64,000 nt of DNA from Podospora pseudocomata (lineage: Eukaryota > Ascomycota > Sordariomycetes > Sordariales > Podosporaceae). The stretch is from assembly GCF_035222375.1 (NCBI RefSeq), contig NW_026946363.1:1364001-1428000 (forward strand), read 5' to 3'. A program made the position numbers and the translations under genes. Numbering within the stretch: position 1 is the first letter of the stretch; each line of letters begins with the position of its first letter. The notes beneath the pieces are model-generated. The model did not search any database, was not told the DNA's origin, and saw nothing but the letters and a program-made list of their open reading frames with translations. Below are positions 20,337 to 30,586 of the stretch, piece after piece.

Positions 20337-21389
20337 TCATGGACCGAAGATTCTTGTGATGGTCGATTTGGGCAAGCAGTAGACCTCGTCGACAAGCTCC
20401 AGGCCGGGGTAGTCCAACAGGCTTAGCCCGGTGATGCCGAACAGCGTATGCCACACATCCACCATGTCACCTGGTCGGTCCGAGATACCGCCCTTCTCAG
20501 TGTCTTGACATTGAAGGATGAAGTTGATGAGCCTGTCCCGATCGATCCAGTGTGTCTTGCCAATCATTTCCAGACTGCTCAGGACCCACCAGCTGTAGCA
20601 GACATCCTCCTTCTTCTCTGGTCGACCGTTCAGACCACCGTTGGCGAGCTGTCTTTCACTCAGCCACTTTCCTAATCGCTCCTTATCGATAAGATCCTGT
20701 CTCTTGGCGATCGTTAAGCTGGCCACACACGTGAATATTTGCCCTGAGTGGGACTCAGCACCGGGACTGACACCGTAACCTCCGTCAAAGTTGGCACATG
20801 CCGCCACATAGTCAACGGCTTTGTCGACATCAATCAAGTCCATGAGACCAAGAAGCGACAAGGCGTTGAAAGCACCGTACAGAAACCGAGTATCTTCTTC
20901 ACCCCACTCGTCACCAGCAAACGTTCCAGTCTGCCGGTTCTGAAGGTTGGCAATGTCTGGGTCGACGGGTTAGTATCTTCACATAGGATATTGTTTTCCG
21001 AATGGTGCGGTTAACGACGCACATTTCCCTACAAGCACCTTCCCCTTCCCTCGAGTCTCCAGCTCGTCAAAGGCATCTACCATGGCGAGGATCTGCACAG
21101 CGCTAACGGTAGAGAGCATGTGTGCATCGTGACCGGGAGCGGCACCGAAGCCTCCGTCTTCGTGTTGGCATGATAGTACAAAGTCGATGGTCTCAGAGCG
21201 TGGAAGGCCTTCGGGTACGCCGAGAAGGTGTAAGGCAGTCAAACCCCAATACACACCGTTGAGTCGCAGGTGTTCTGTTAGCCAGTAGTCATACTCGTCT
21301 TGTCTCGTATTGAGGCTTTGTATATATTTGACATGAGCAGAAGTGGCGAGCTCCAGCTCTTCTGGGAGTTGTTGAAAATCATCCGTCAT
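20337..21389 (-). CDS. bet2: Rab geranylgeranyltransferase (type II) beta subunit
   Basis: Exons 21023-21389 and 20337-20956 encode 328 residues, close to the usual 325-335. The 66-nt intron has GTGCGT, GATACTAACCC and CCCAG and rejoins GKY-IANLQN in frame. With the alpha subunit and Rab escort protein, the enzyme adds geranylgeranyl groups to C-terminal cysteines of Rab GTPases for membrane traffic. The prenyltransferase repeats are clear: [58 protein letters not shown] and [20 protein letters not shown]. The expected zinc ligands are visible as D240, C242 (EDVCYSWW) and H292 (DVWHTLFG). The start at 21389 ([19 protein letters not shown]) gives a normal N-terminus. It is transcribed away from the RhoGAP gene across a 2.6-kb intergenic region. 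Confidence 0.95.
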
Positions 21390-23995
21390 GGTGAGGTGGT
21401 CGGTTTTATGAGTCCGTAGAATTAGCTGTGAGTGTTGTCGAATCCCAAGCCAACAAAGGAATGACGTTAGACCTCAGGCCCCTGTTGAAGATCTTATGTA
21501 ATCAGCATGGTAAGGTAAGTGGACCAGGCACACCACCCCACTCATCTCAAGGTCTAGGCAGCTGGTTTCAACGCCAGCTGGCAGATATTGGCCAGGACAT
21601 CACACAGGTTGCTGACACCTCAGCTATGTAAATATTCCAGCTTCACAGCACGGACCAGAAGCTGCCGAATAACATAAACGGCGTTTTGTTGAGGGATACT
21701 CGGATTATCCTGATGCGTCGATTTGTTCGTGTTCTGATTGGCCTCATTTTCGATATATAGTGTTCCGTTCGCTTGTTCGGCGCTTCGTTACCGCCGCCGT
21801 CTAATCACGATACGAGAAAGCAAGCTGCTCCACAACAAGAGCAGGGCGCCTTGTGCGAACAAGTCTGAATCTCCAGCGAATCGAGCTTGAAAACAAGCCT
21901 CGAGGGCCGTGACGCCACCTCATATGCATGCAGTCTGCGAGGTGACCATCCCGTACCAGGCAACAAGTCTGGATCGGATCAGTTTGGATGTAACTCGGAT
22001 ACTATAGGAGTCCATTGGGTGTTGTCAAAGATCAACTCATCGAGAAGGCAGCACTGCGTCTTGGATACCCAGCTACCCAGTTTTGGGGCCCGAATTCGTG
22101 GCTTGAGCCTCTCAAACCAAAGGGCATCCATTGTAGTATATACTGGTGAAGCACTGTGAAGCACTGAAGCCAGGAGGAGTAGAAGACGCTCAGACCAACT
22201 GGCAGATGGCCCATAGAAAAAGTGCCGAGTTTCAGAATTGGCTTTTTGTGTACCTGAAGCTAACCATATCAGGTTTGGTGTTGACAGCGGCCCCTCCTTT
22301 TCGATATGGCTTGGTTGGAGATGCGGAAGATGAGGATACAACAGATTCACGACTAGAGGTTCCTTCCAGCCTGGAGATGCGGGATTGATGAGGTCTCTAT
22401 ATGTCTCCTGCAAGGAATCACCTGTCTCGTGATTCACAACACAGACTAGATAATATCAAGGCCCCCCGAGACATGCGCATCGTGCTAATAATGGTTTCAT
22501 GGATTTGGGTTCGAAGGGCAGCGACCGCTTGCGTGTGGCACCGAGACGTCGGGCATCTCGGCCTATCCCTTTCTTTCTTCTTCGAGCACGAGAGAGCCAT
22601 GTGTGCCCAAGGCGCCCAGTACGTGCCGGTTTTCATCAGCCGAAGAGAACAAAGACTGGCAATGGGCTCGAGAGTCGTTTTCCAGCGGATCAAAGAGTGG
22701 GGAGATAAGTGCTCAGAGCGGCACCCAGCCAGTGGTTGATGACCCCTCACTAGGCTGAGAGGGAGGTGCGAATGGAGCCCAGATGCTTGGTGTGTTTAAG
22801 CACAAACGACCTTCGCTCTTGGTCCTCCTCCGCCTTGCCTCTCCCAACCAGTTCCAAACATCGCTGGCTGCTCAATAGACAACAGCAATATATTACTGAC
22901 AACCTGCCGCCCTCCTAGCGACACGACACCTTTGATCATCAGTCTCCATTCGTCTCCAAACCTAATGCTGAATACCCCGGCGTCTATTCTACGGAACTTC
23001 CCAATTCGACCCTTTGCCCTGACGGAGCTTCAGACAAAGCAGCACCCCTGACACCGCTCAGCGGCAGCGCATCGCATCATCGTGTGTCTGCAGCGCGGGC
23101 CAGCAGAGTGCTCTTGAGATAATCCCCGTTTCAGATTCCGGGCCACTTGGAACCTTGACGACACTCACCTTACTCATTTGGCCGGTTATCGACATTTTGG
23201 ATACCAATACCAGAATACCTCTCCCATAATAGCTGGGCGTCAGATTTCATCGAAGCTGTTGTAACAGTGGTTGCATCCTGGTCGGCCCTGAAATCTGCAG
23301 GAACGGGCCTCGAAACGGGTGCATCTCTTCTCCGGGTCCAGCCTCTATTATCGTTCTTTCTCACCCATCCCATTTCCACAATATCAGTCGAAAACGGTGT
23401 TGCAGAAACACCCACAAAATTGAGTCGTCCGACAAGGCACAACCCGAGCGCTCGGTTTCGACTTGCGGGCATCCCTGGTACGAAGTTAGGGTCAACGGGG
23501 TGAAGGTTACCTATGCCGCATGCGCTTGTCTTGGAGTAGGTGCGCAGCCCTTGGAACATCGACCTGACATTTTCAACTCCTGGCCTGCGGCTCTTCCCAT
23601 AACCCAGGGCCCTTTCCTTTCCGGACTCCGTGCCTCCTTGGGGGAGGGTGCTCACTTGCCGCAGCCTGCAATCTGCCTATTTTCCGCCTCTTTCGAGGCC
23701 TGGTACTGTAAGTTTCGGCCCAGCACCCGCTACTGTACCGTTGGGCTGCTTGGCTGGCGCGTTGCTCGCAAGACCACGCTGCACTGCACTGCTTGTTGCT
23801 GCAACAGCTGCGACAAGTCGGGTGGTCTTCGTGTGCGGCAAAGTGCTCGAGGTGCGAATCAGGAACAACCCAGGGAAAGCAGACGCCTGTTATATCCAGG
23901 CCCATCATTATTAGCTCCATCTGAGCGGGTGGCCCGGCGTCTTGCGCAGCCTCTCTCATTTGGCGTTTGACACCTGGCAGCAGTCTGCTGGCAGC
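21390..23995. other. 2.6-kb divergent intergenic region
   Basis: The region lies between the starts of BET2 (minus) and the RhoGAP gene (plus). It should contain both promoters and a long RhoGAP leader. A minus-strand frame at 21979-22437 (152 residues) has a mildly protein-like end but no domain or splice support. From about 22880 the plus strand is CT-rich with many CAACA/CCTC words, consistent with a fungal leader. No RNA gene or repeat is recognised. Confidence 0.45.
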
Positions 23996-26459
23996 ATGGG
24001 CCGGAGCAAGCCTGTACCGCAGCCGCTTACGCTGCCGCCCAGCGACGACTCTCGTGGTGAAACTGTCCCCAATTCCGCTCGACTGACGACGGCTTCGCCC
24101 CGATCCCCGCGCTCCCCTTTCCGCTTCGGCCAAAAAAAGTCTGAGAACGCCGGAGAGCCTCTGCAGCTTGCCGACGTCTTGCACCAGCCCGAGAAGCAGA
24201 GTCCAATTCACAATCACCAACACGAACACCAGCTTCAGCAGCAACAACAACAACAACAACAACAGCAGCAGCAGCAGCAGCACCAGCCGCGGCCCCAATA
24301 CAAGCCCTCAGTCCAAGCCCAGGGCCAACCACACGTCAATTCCCCAGGCCAAGCCCCGCTTCCTACTGAGCAACTAGCTGAGAAACGCCCCCTTGACCAC
24401 ACTCTCACCTCCTCGCCGCCATTGCACTCACCTGGAGGCCGGACTGCCGACCCACAGAATCGACTGCCCAACCAACCCCCGCCGCACCTTGGCCACAGAA
24501 ACCCGCGGCACGACGACGACAAGGCTTCAAAGTCGAGTTTCTTCTTCAACTTTGGAAAGGCGGCCAGGCCGTCGGACCGTCCCTCCACACACCAACACTC
24601 AGACTCCCGCGCTGAAACTATGTCAAGAGATTCTGAACATTCCACGCCTTCGAATCAGAGCACTAAGCATTCGGGTATGTCGATCCAAAGTTTATCTTGC
24701 TTAGCTTCCACGGCCCACCCTTTTTGACCTACGGCCTGTCCCTCGGCCTAGTGTTTTGTGCGCGCGTAGCAGCCAACTTGACTGTCTCGCCCGGCTTTGT
24801 TTCATGGTTTGACTAACACTCTCTGGTGTCCGAAATTGCAGAACCACCCCAGCAGGATTCCTCAGCGCAAAGATCCATTCCCCAGCTGCCGTCCAGATCT
24901 CAAGTGTCACTAGCCTCGTCTGCCGATCACGATAGCCAAAACAATTCCGCCAACGCCTCCGGCTCGAAAAAGCACAAACCAAAGCCCTTCAACCTACTGA
25001 GCCGAAACAGATCGTTCAAGGACAAGGAAAACAAGGAGACCAAGAGCAGTCCGAGCCCCAGGGAACAGACTCTGGCACCACCAAAAGCCGGCGACTCGGA
25101 GAGGCTTGCCCCTCTGAAAACTGCCCCGCTCCAGGCACACGACCGATCGTTCCGCGACATGATGTCCTCGGCGGTCCGCAACCATTCGGCGGAAAGGCCG
25201 CAGGCGAGAGAGATTGGCGGAGGAAAGGGAAGGGACCAAGATGGGGGACATCGAGGCTTGCCTTCTTCTCTAAGAGAGGCGGGCGGATCCGCATTTTTCA
25301 GTAATCTCAAGAACAGCAAAGCTGCCGGCATTATCAGCACCCGTTTGTTCGGCAAGGACAGCAAAAACGAGCCCCCAGTACCAAGAGAGCCATTGATAGA
25401 TGACGAGAGTTATGTGCTCAAAGTCATCAACCTGCCTCTCGTGGAGCAGACACGGTTGACCAGGATATCAAAGCGGCTGGAGGATTCGCGAGACAAGACG
25501 GAGTTCTGGATGCCCGCCTTCCCATGGAGAGCGATTGACTACCTTAACTATAAAGGAAGTGACGTAGAAGGATTGTACCGGGTACCAGGCAGTGGACCGC
25601 AAATCAAGAAGTGGCAAAGGAAGTTCGACGAAGGTATGATGCCAAGACGCCAAGAGATATACTGGAAACTCCCTTTGTGACCATTCTTGCTGACAGTGCG
25701 TTTGTAGAACTCGATGTTGATCTGTTTGAGCAGCCAGATCTTTACGACATCAATATTATTGGGTCGATGTTGAAGGCTTGGTTACGAGAGTTACCTGACG
25801 AGCTGTTTCCCAAATCAGCCCAAGACAGGATCGCCAGAGAATGCGCAGGCGCAGAGACGGTCCCCCAGCTGCTCATCGACGAACTCTCGAACCTTTCGCC
25901 TTTCAACTACTACCTCTTGTTTGCCATCACGTGCCATCTCAGTCTGTTGCTTGCCCACTCCGACAAGAACAAGATGGATTTCCGCAATCTCTGCATTTGC
26001 TTCCAGCCCTGCATGAAGATTGATGCCTTTTGCTTCAAGTTCTTGGTGTGCGACTGGCGCGAGTGCTGGAAGGGCTGCAAGAACGAGGCCAAGTACATCG
26101 AGGAGGAGTATGCGCTCTTTGATCAGCCACCACCCATGCGAGCTATCGGCGAGGCGAGGAGGAACGGAGCTCCCCTGAATGAGGAACACAAGCCAGAACC
26201 CCACAGGCCAGAGCCCCGGAATATTTCGTCATCAAACAGCAGCAAGAGCTCCATCAGAGGCGCCGCCGACAACCAACAGCCGCAGCAAAAGCAATCACGA
26301 CCAAAGAAGAAGGCGCTGCCGGAGAGTGAGAGCATTGATACAGGCTCCACAATCTCGACAACACTGACCATCAACAGTGACGTAGAGACACCACCAAGGC
26401 GATCAGGAGAGTTGCGTCCCCTCTCGCCTATCAAGCCGCTCTCGCCTCTGAACTTTTAG
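23996..26459 (+). CDS. Sac7/Bag7-type Rho GTPase-activating protein
   Basis: Exons 23996-24674, 24842-25633 and 25708-26459 encode 740 residues. Introns of 167 and 74 nt (GTATGT/GACTAAC/CAG and GTATGA/GCTGAC/TAG) both keep the frame. The N-terminal 400 residues are disordered: Pro/Ser/Arg-rich, with a run of 15 Gln near residue 85, a SKSSFFFNFGKAARPS motif and basic Ser-rich segments. The RhoGAP domain spans about 410-640. It includes LPLVEQTRLTRISKRLEDS, the arginine-finger loop GLYRVPGSG (R473), LYDINIIGSMLKAWLRELPD, FNYYLLFAITCHLSLL and NLCICFQPCMK. This is the Sac7/Bag7 subgroup, whose yeast members act on Rho1 in cell-wall integrity and actin polarity. The C-terminus is Ser/Pro-rich and ends SPIKPLSPLNF, with likely phosphorylation sites. 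The substrate is inferred from the subgroup. Confidence 0.92.
24238..24282 (+). repeat. CAA/CAG microsatellite encoding polyglutamine
   Basis: An almost pure CAA then CAG run inside exon 1 of the RhoGAP gene encodes about 15 consecutive glutamines. The first half uses CAA and the second CAG, so the tract is partly interrupted at codon level. Length variation between isolates would be expected. Confidence 0.85.
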
Positions 26460-27568
26460 GTGGACGCTGTACAAAAGCCGCAAACTAGATTCTCATGTCG
26501 ATGGAGATTCGATATTCCTATTCTCATCGTCGAACGATCGTCACGCCCGTCCACGACTCTTTTCTTTACCCGTACCGCAGTGCGTATTTACCGGAACCAC
26601 ATCGTACCTACCTATTTCATTATCAACCCATCTAGCTTTTGGCAACCATGAGAGAGGTTGCCAATTTTGCTTCGTTCGACCTTGATCAAATGGTCGATAT
26701 CAAAACGTTGTCCACTACACGAAGAGGACAATTACACACACACGGGGATACTGGAGATCGCAACACCTGAATTTTGCTTTGTCGTTTTTTTTTCCAAGTC
26801 AGAGGGGGTTTTAGCATGCGGGCCGTTCTTGTTTTGTTGCTTTGCGTTGATTTATCTGCCTTTGCTTTTCGTTTCAGTTTGGAATACCCCGTCCGGCCTC
26901 GTTTTCTTTTATTTTTGTGTTGAAATACCACCACGCGCAAGGCGTGGGAAAGGGTATTGAAGTTTTCTTTTAATCACGAAATTGATTCACTTCTCGCTAG
27001 TTGTGGTGTAGTAGTGGCTGAGAGGGGGGCTGTTGTTTATAAGTGCTGAAGAGAAAAGTGTTTCCGGCCAGGCTACTCCGGGTGGGAGGTGGATTAAAAA
27101 GATGACAAGCATCTTTTGTTCATGAGCGGCCTTGGTCTAAAACACTTTGTGTATGTGGGGGATGAGAAAGGGGAAGGGGGCATTCAAAAGCAGCAGGGGC
27201 AAGTGTACGATATTGACTTTTTTTTGGTTTCTGGGAGGCAGGTACTTATTTGGCTGGAGATTGGGTGGTCAAGAAAAGAGGGAGGGATTGTGGTTGGGGT
27301 TGTGTGTGTGTGAATAATGAAAAATACAGGATTGGATTGTCCAGGGACAGATCACGCTATTCTGTTTGCTTTGAAGAGATGTGAACAACCATTGCTTATT
27401 GCATGACAAGAATCGTTTTATTTCCCCTTGTCCTCCACCAGAGAGTGTTGTCAAGTCCACCCCAAACCCATCAACGCCAAAGAAGCAAAGATAACAACTG
27501 AATCCCCAGGAAATCTGATTTCTCCCAAACGCCCATTGATACCATGTGCCAACACCATTAACAGTTTT
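26460..27568. other. Convergent intergenic region between RhoGAP and RRS1
   Basis: 1.1 kb of 3' UTR and spacer. It contains T-rich and G-rich stretches (27100-27310 is G-rich with a TGTGTGTGTG end). No coding frame with support, no repeat family and no RNA gene is seen. Confidence 0.45.
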
Positions 27569-28168
27569 TTACTTCCTCTGCCCAGCGTGCCTCTCATTCC
27601 TCCTCATCCTCCTCTCATTCCTCTTGATATTCTCCCTAATCTCCCTCCTCTTGTCACCCCTGATACTCGTCCCCTCCTTCCTCTCCAGCTCCTTCTTGGA
27701 GTTGTGCTTAATCTCGATGATCGCCTCGTCCTGACCGGCCTTGTTGGCGCCCTTGTAACCCCACTTGCGCTCGTGCTCGCCAGTCTCGGGGTTGAGCTGC
27801 AGGTTGCGGCGCTGCTCGCGAGTCTTGGGCTTGATGCCGCGGCGTTTGGCAAAGGCGGCCCATTTAGTCTCTGGCTTGGGGGTGGGGACGGGCTTCTCGC
27901 GGGGGAGGGGGGTGACGGGGCCGGGGAGGGAGAGGAGGACGCCGGCGGGGGTGGAGGATATGGGGAGGGTGGTGAGGAGTTGGTTGATTAGGGATTGGGT
28001 GCCGTCTCTGGCGATGTCGTAGAGGGAGGACTCAAGGGAGGGGCCGGTGCTGGCGGGGAGGGAGAGGGGGTTGGGGTCGTTGGCTAGGAGGAGGCCGAGG
28101 TCGAAGGTGTAAGGGGTGGGCTTGGAGACTGTGACGGGGAGTTTGGGGGGTTTGGTATCGGCGGACAT
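27569..28168 (-). CDS. RRS1: Ribosome biogenesis regulator Rrs1
   Basis: A single exon encodes 199 residues, the normal size for this family. Rrs1 works with Rpf2 to dock the 5S RNP into the pre-60S ribosome in the nucleolus. The N-terminal half holds the family's TFDLGLLLANDPNPL motif and a SLYDIARDGTQSLINQLLTT helix. The centre has the diagnostic PKPETKWAAFAKRRGI block, followed by KTREQRRNLQLNPETGEHER and a GYKGANKAGQDEAIIEIK segment. The C-terminus is strongly basic (RGDKRREIRENIKRNERRMR), as expected for RNA binding and nucleolar targeting. It starts 523 bp from, and divergently to, the mitoribosomal DAP3 gene. The N-terminal half uses mostly C-ending codons and the C-terminal half G-ending codons. 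Confidence 0.95.
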   Translation of the reverse strand: MSADTKPPKLPVTVSKPTPYTFDLGLLLANDPNPLSLPASTGPSLESSLYDIARDGTQSLINQLLTTLPISSTPAGVLLSLPGPVTPLPREKPVPTPKPETKWAAFAKRRGIKPKTREQRRNLQLNPETGEHERKWGYKGANKAGQDEAIIEIKHNSKKELERKEGTSIRGDKRREIRENIKRNERRMRRNERHAGQRK

Positions 28169-28691
28169 GGTGATGGTCTTGTGAGATTAAACCAGGAAAG
28201 TTGTGGTTTTGGTTTGGTTGAGAAGGGGGTTAGAGGTCGAATTGATGGTGTTAGCCGACAGAGATTGGTGTTGCGATGTCCGGCGCAAAAGTGAAGCTTG
28301 ACTTGTTGCGATGCGATTAGAGTTGAATGGCAAGCAAAGAAACTGGAGGCGCTTCTGAAAATTTGGGCGGTCAAAAGCTGCAGAAACCCAACAGCTTGGA
28401 GATTGCGGGGCAGAAATGTAGAAGAACCCCGGCTTGATTGGCGTCGCTTTCCAAGCTTCGACCGAACGGCTGCTTGGCTTTGAACTGCCAATAAGTGGTC
28501 TGTGCTTCAAGAACCTCACAGCCGTCCGATTTTGAGTTCAGAGATTTTGGAGGCTGCTCGACAAGCGGGACCAGCTTCCGGGCCGTAAAGTGCAATTGGC
28601 GACGCCGACGACCCCTGACACCGGCCCCCTACGATGCGATAGAGCGCCCTGCTACCGATAGACAGAAATTCACAAAATAAACCCCGCAAAA
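28169..28691. promoter_or_regulatory. Bidirectional promoter region of RRS1 and DAP3
   Basis: 523 bp separates the two start codons, so the genes almost certainly share this region. It contains the near-repeats TTGCGATG (about 28269 and 28307) and GCGATG/GCGATAG words (28633-28640) that loosely recall ribosome-biogenesis PAC-type elements (GCGATGAG), but none is a full match. Leaders are short. The assignment is from geometry; no box is proven. Confidence 0.5.
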
Positions 28692-30199
28692 ATGTCGGCA
28701 AGCAACTGCCTGAGATGCCTTGGCCGGCCATCAGTGGCAGGAGCCTCGAGAGGTGTTGTTGTGCCCGTCTTTGCGCCCAGAACGGCGGCTCCCTTCTCGA
28801 CGACTGCTGTCCAGAATGCTCTGCCGGCGAAGCCAAAGAGCGCCGAGCACCAGGACCGGTCGGTGAGGGTGTACCGTGCGGGCAGGAAGATGACGATCAA
28901 GAAGAAGAACACCCAGGACAGGGGCAAGCCCCCTCTCCCAGGCGAGCGCAAGGCCTTCCGCAAGAAGATTGTCCTCAGCAACGACAACGCCTTTCCCGTA
29001 CCGTGGGTGACAGAAATGGAGGCAAGCAGCTTGTCGAACGAGAACAAGGTCGGCAGCATTGTGTCACTTCCCCCTGCGCTGCAGGATCAACTGCGCGCCA
29101 CTGAGGCTTTCCAGCCTACACAGACTTGGGGCTTGTTCAGAAAGCCCTCGACATTAATCCGGAAGGAGACGGTCGAGTTGACGGGCAAGATGGAGAAGGC
29201 GGTTGAGAACAAGCAGACGGCTCGTATTGTCCTCGCGGGTGAGAAGATCTCGGGCAAGAGCACCATGCTCCTCCAGGCTCAGTCACACGCCTACCTCAAC
29301 AACTGGATTGTGATTCACTTCCCAGATGGTATTTCCCCCTTTTTCACTCCCCCTTTTTGTAACCCCCCAACTAACACGCTTCCCCAGCCCAAGAACTCAC
29401 CAACGGCTCAACCGAATACGCCCCCATCCCCAACACCGAAAACCCAACCCTCTACATGCAGCAAAACTACTGCCTCAAGCTCCTCCAATCCATCAAAAAG
29501 GCCAACGAGAAGATCCTCGCCAAGCTGCTCTCCGTCTCCAACCACAACGAGCTCCCCCAAAACATCACCGTCAACCAGCCCCTCCTGTCCCTGATCAACG
29601 CCGCCAAAGAAGCCGAGGGCGCCTGGTCCGTCTTCCAGGCCCTCTGGTCCGAACTCAACGCCCAGGGCGTCAACCGGCCCCCCATCCTCCTCAGCATGGA
29701 CAACCTCCCCCACATCATGAAGATGTCCGAGTACCGCTCTGCCTCGTTTGACAAGATTCACTCTCACGACTTGTCTCTGGTCAGGCTCTTCACCGAGGCC
29801 CTGGCGGGCAACACCCGCTTCCCGTCCGGTGGTGCCGTCATCGCCGCGACAAACAGAAACAACGGGCCGCGGATTCCGAGCATGGAGTTGGCGCTGAAGC
29901 AGAGGTTGGCGGAGCAGATCAAGGCTGTTGAGGGTGAGGAGGCGCCCGAGCCGCCGGTGAGGGATCCTTATTTCAAGGGGTATGATGATAGAGTGGAGAA
30001 GGTGCTCAAGACGGTGGAGGTGATGGAGGTGAACAAGATTGGGAAGAGGGAGGCGAGGAGTTTGATGGAGTATTGGGCTGCTAGCGGGTTGTTGAGGACG
30101 ACAGTGGATGAGCAGGTTGTGAGTGAGAAGTGGACGTTGGGTGGGTGCGGTGTTCTGGGCGAGATGGAGAGGGCGGCGTTGTTGACGATGAAGATTTAG
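28692..30199 (+). CDS. DAP3: Mitochondrial small ribosomal subunit protein mS29 (DAP3/Rsm23)
   Basis: Exons 28692-29328 and 29388-30199 encode 482 residues. The 59-nt intron (GTATTT, CAACTAACAC, CCCCAG) restores PDAQELTNGS in frame. mS29 is a GTP-binding protein in the head of the mitochondrial small subunit. The N-terminus is a mitochondrial presequence-like stretch (Arg/Ser/Ala-rich, RTAAPFSTTAVQNAL). A basic KMTIKKKN segment follows. The P-loop is LAGEKISGKSTMLLQA at about residues 177-192, and downstream come the DAP3 blocks WIVIHFPDA, LLSMDNLPHIMKMSEYRS and GGAVIAATNRNN. The C-terminal half ends with a helical, basic region and a winged-like tail (SLMEYWAASGLLRTTVDE). Codons switch abruptly from C-ending to G-ending near 29870. 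It is divergent from RRS1 and convergent with MCM7. Confidence 0.93.
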
Positions 30200-30586
30200 G
30201 GATGATTGGGGGTTCGAAAAATTGGGGGGGTGGGGAATAAAATGTATATTTGTGTATCATCAGGGATAGATAGTATGGGCCTCATGATGAAAAATTGTAT
30301 TGTAGAGTTTTTGAATGCTGTTTACGTTGGAAATGATATCTATTCCCAAAGAATTGTCGGCTTTTGATGCTGGATAAGTTGGCATGGCTTATTTGAGGGG
30401 CGTCAGAAGGGCACAGGTAGAATATTTTCCCATGTTTTTTGTTTCGGCTCATCCTACAAACACTATACGGACAAAGCTAATGGTAAAATCTCTGGTATCC
30501 GTTTCCCAAACCCATCAAACCCAAACTAGTAGACAAGACATAAAACGCCACAAACGCAGTCAAAATCTCACCACTTCCAAAGACTC
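30200..30586. other. Convergent 3' spacer between DAP3 and MCM7
   Basis: 387 bp of AT-richer 3' UTR and spacer, with AATAAAATG near 30236 as a likely polyadenylation signal for DAP3. No gene seen. Confidence 0.5.

Noticed and set aside
21979-22437. 152-codon minus-strand frame upstream of BET2
   Set aside because: Some protein-like text at its end, but no domain, start context or splice signals; lies where promoters are expected.
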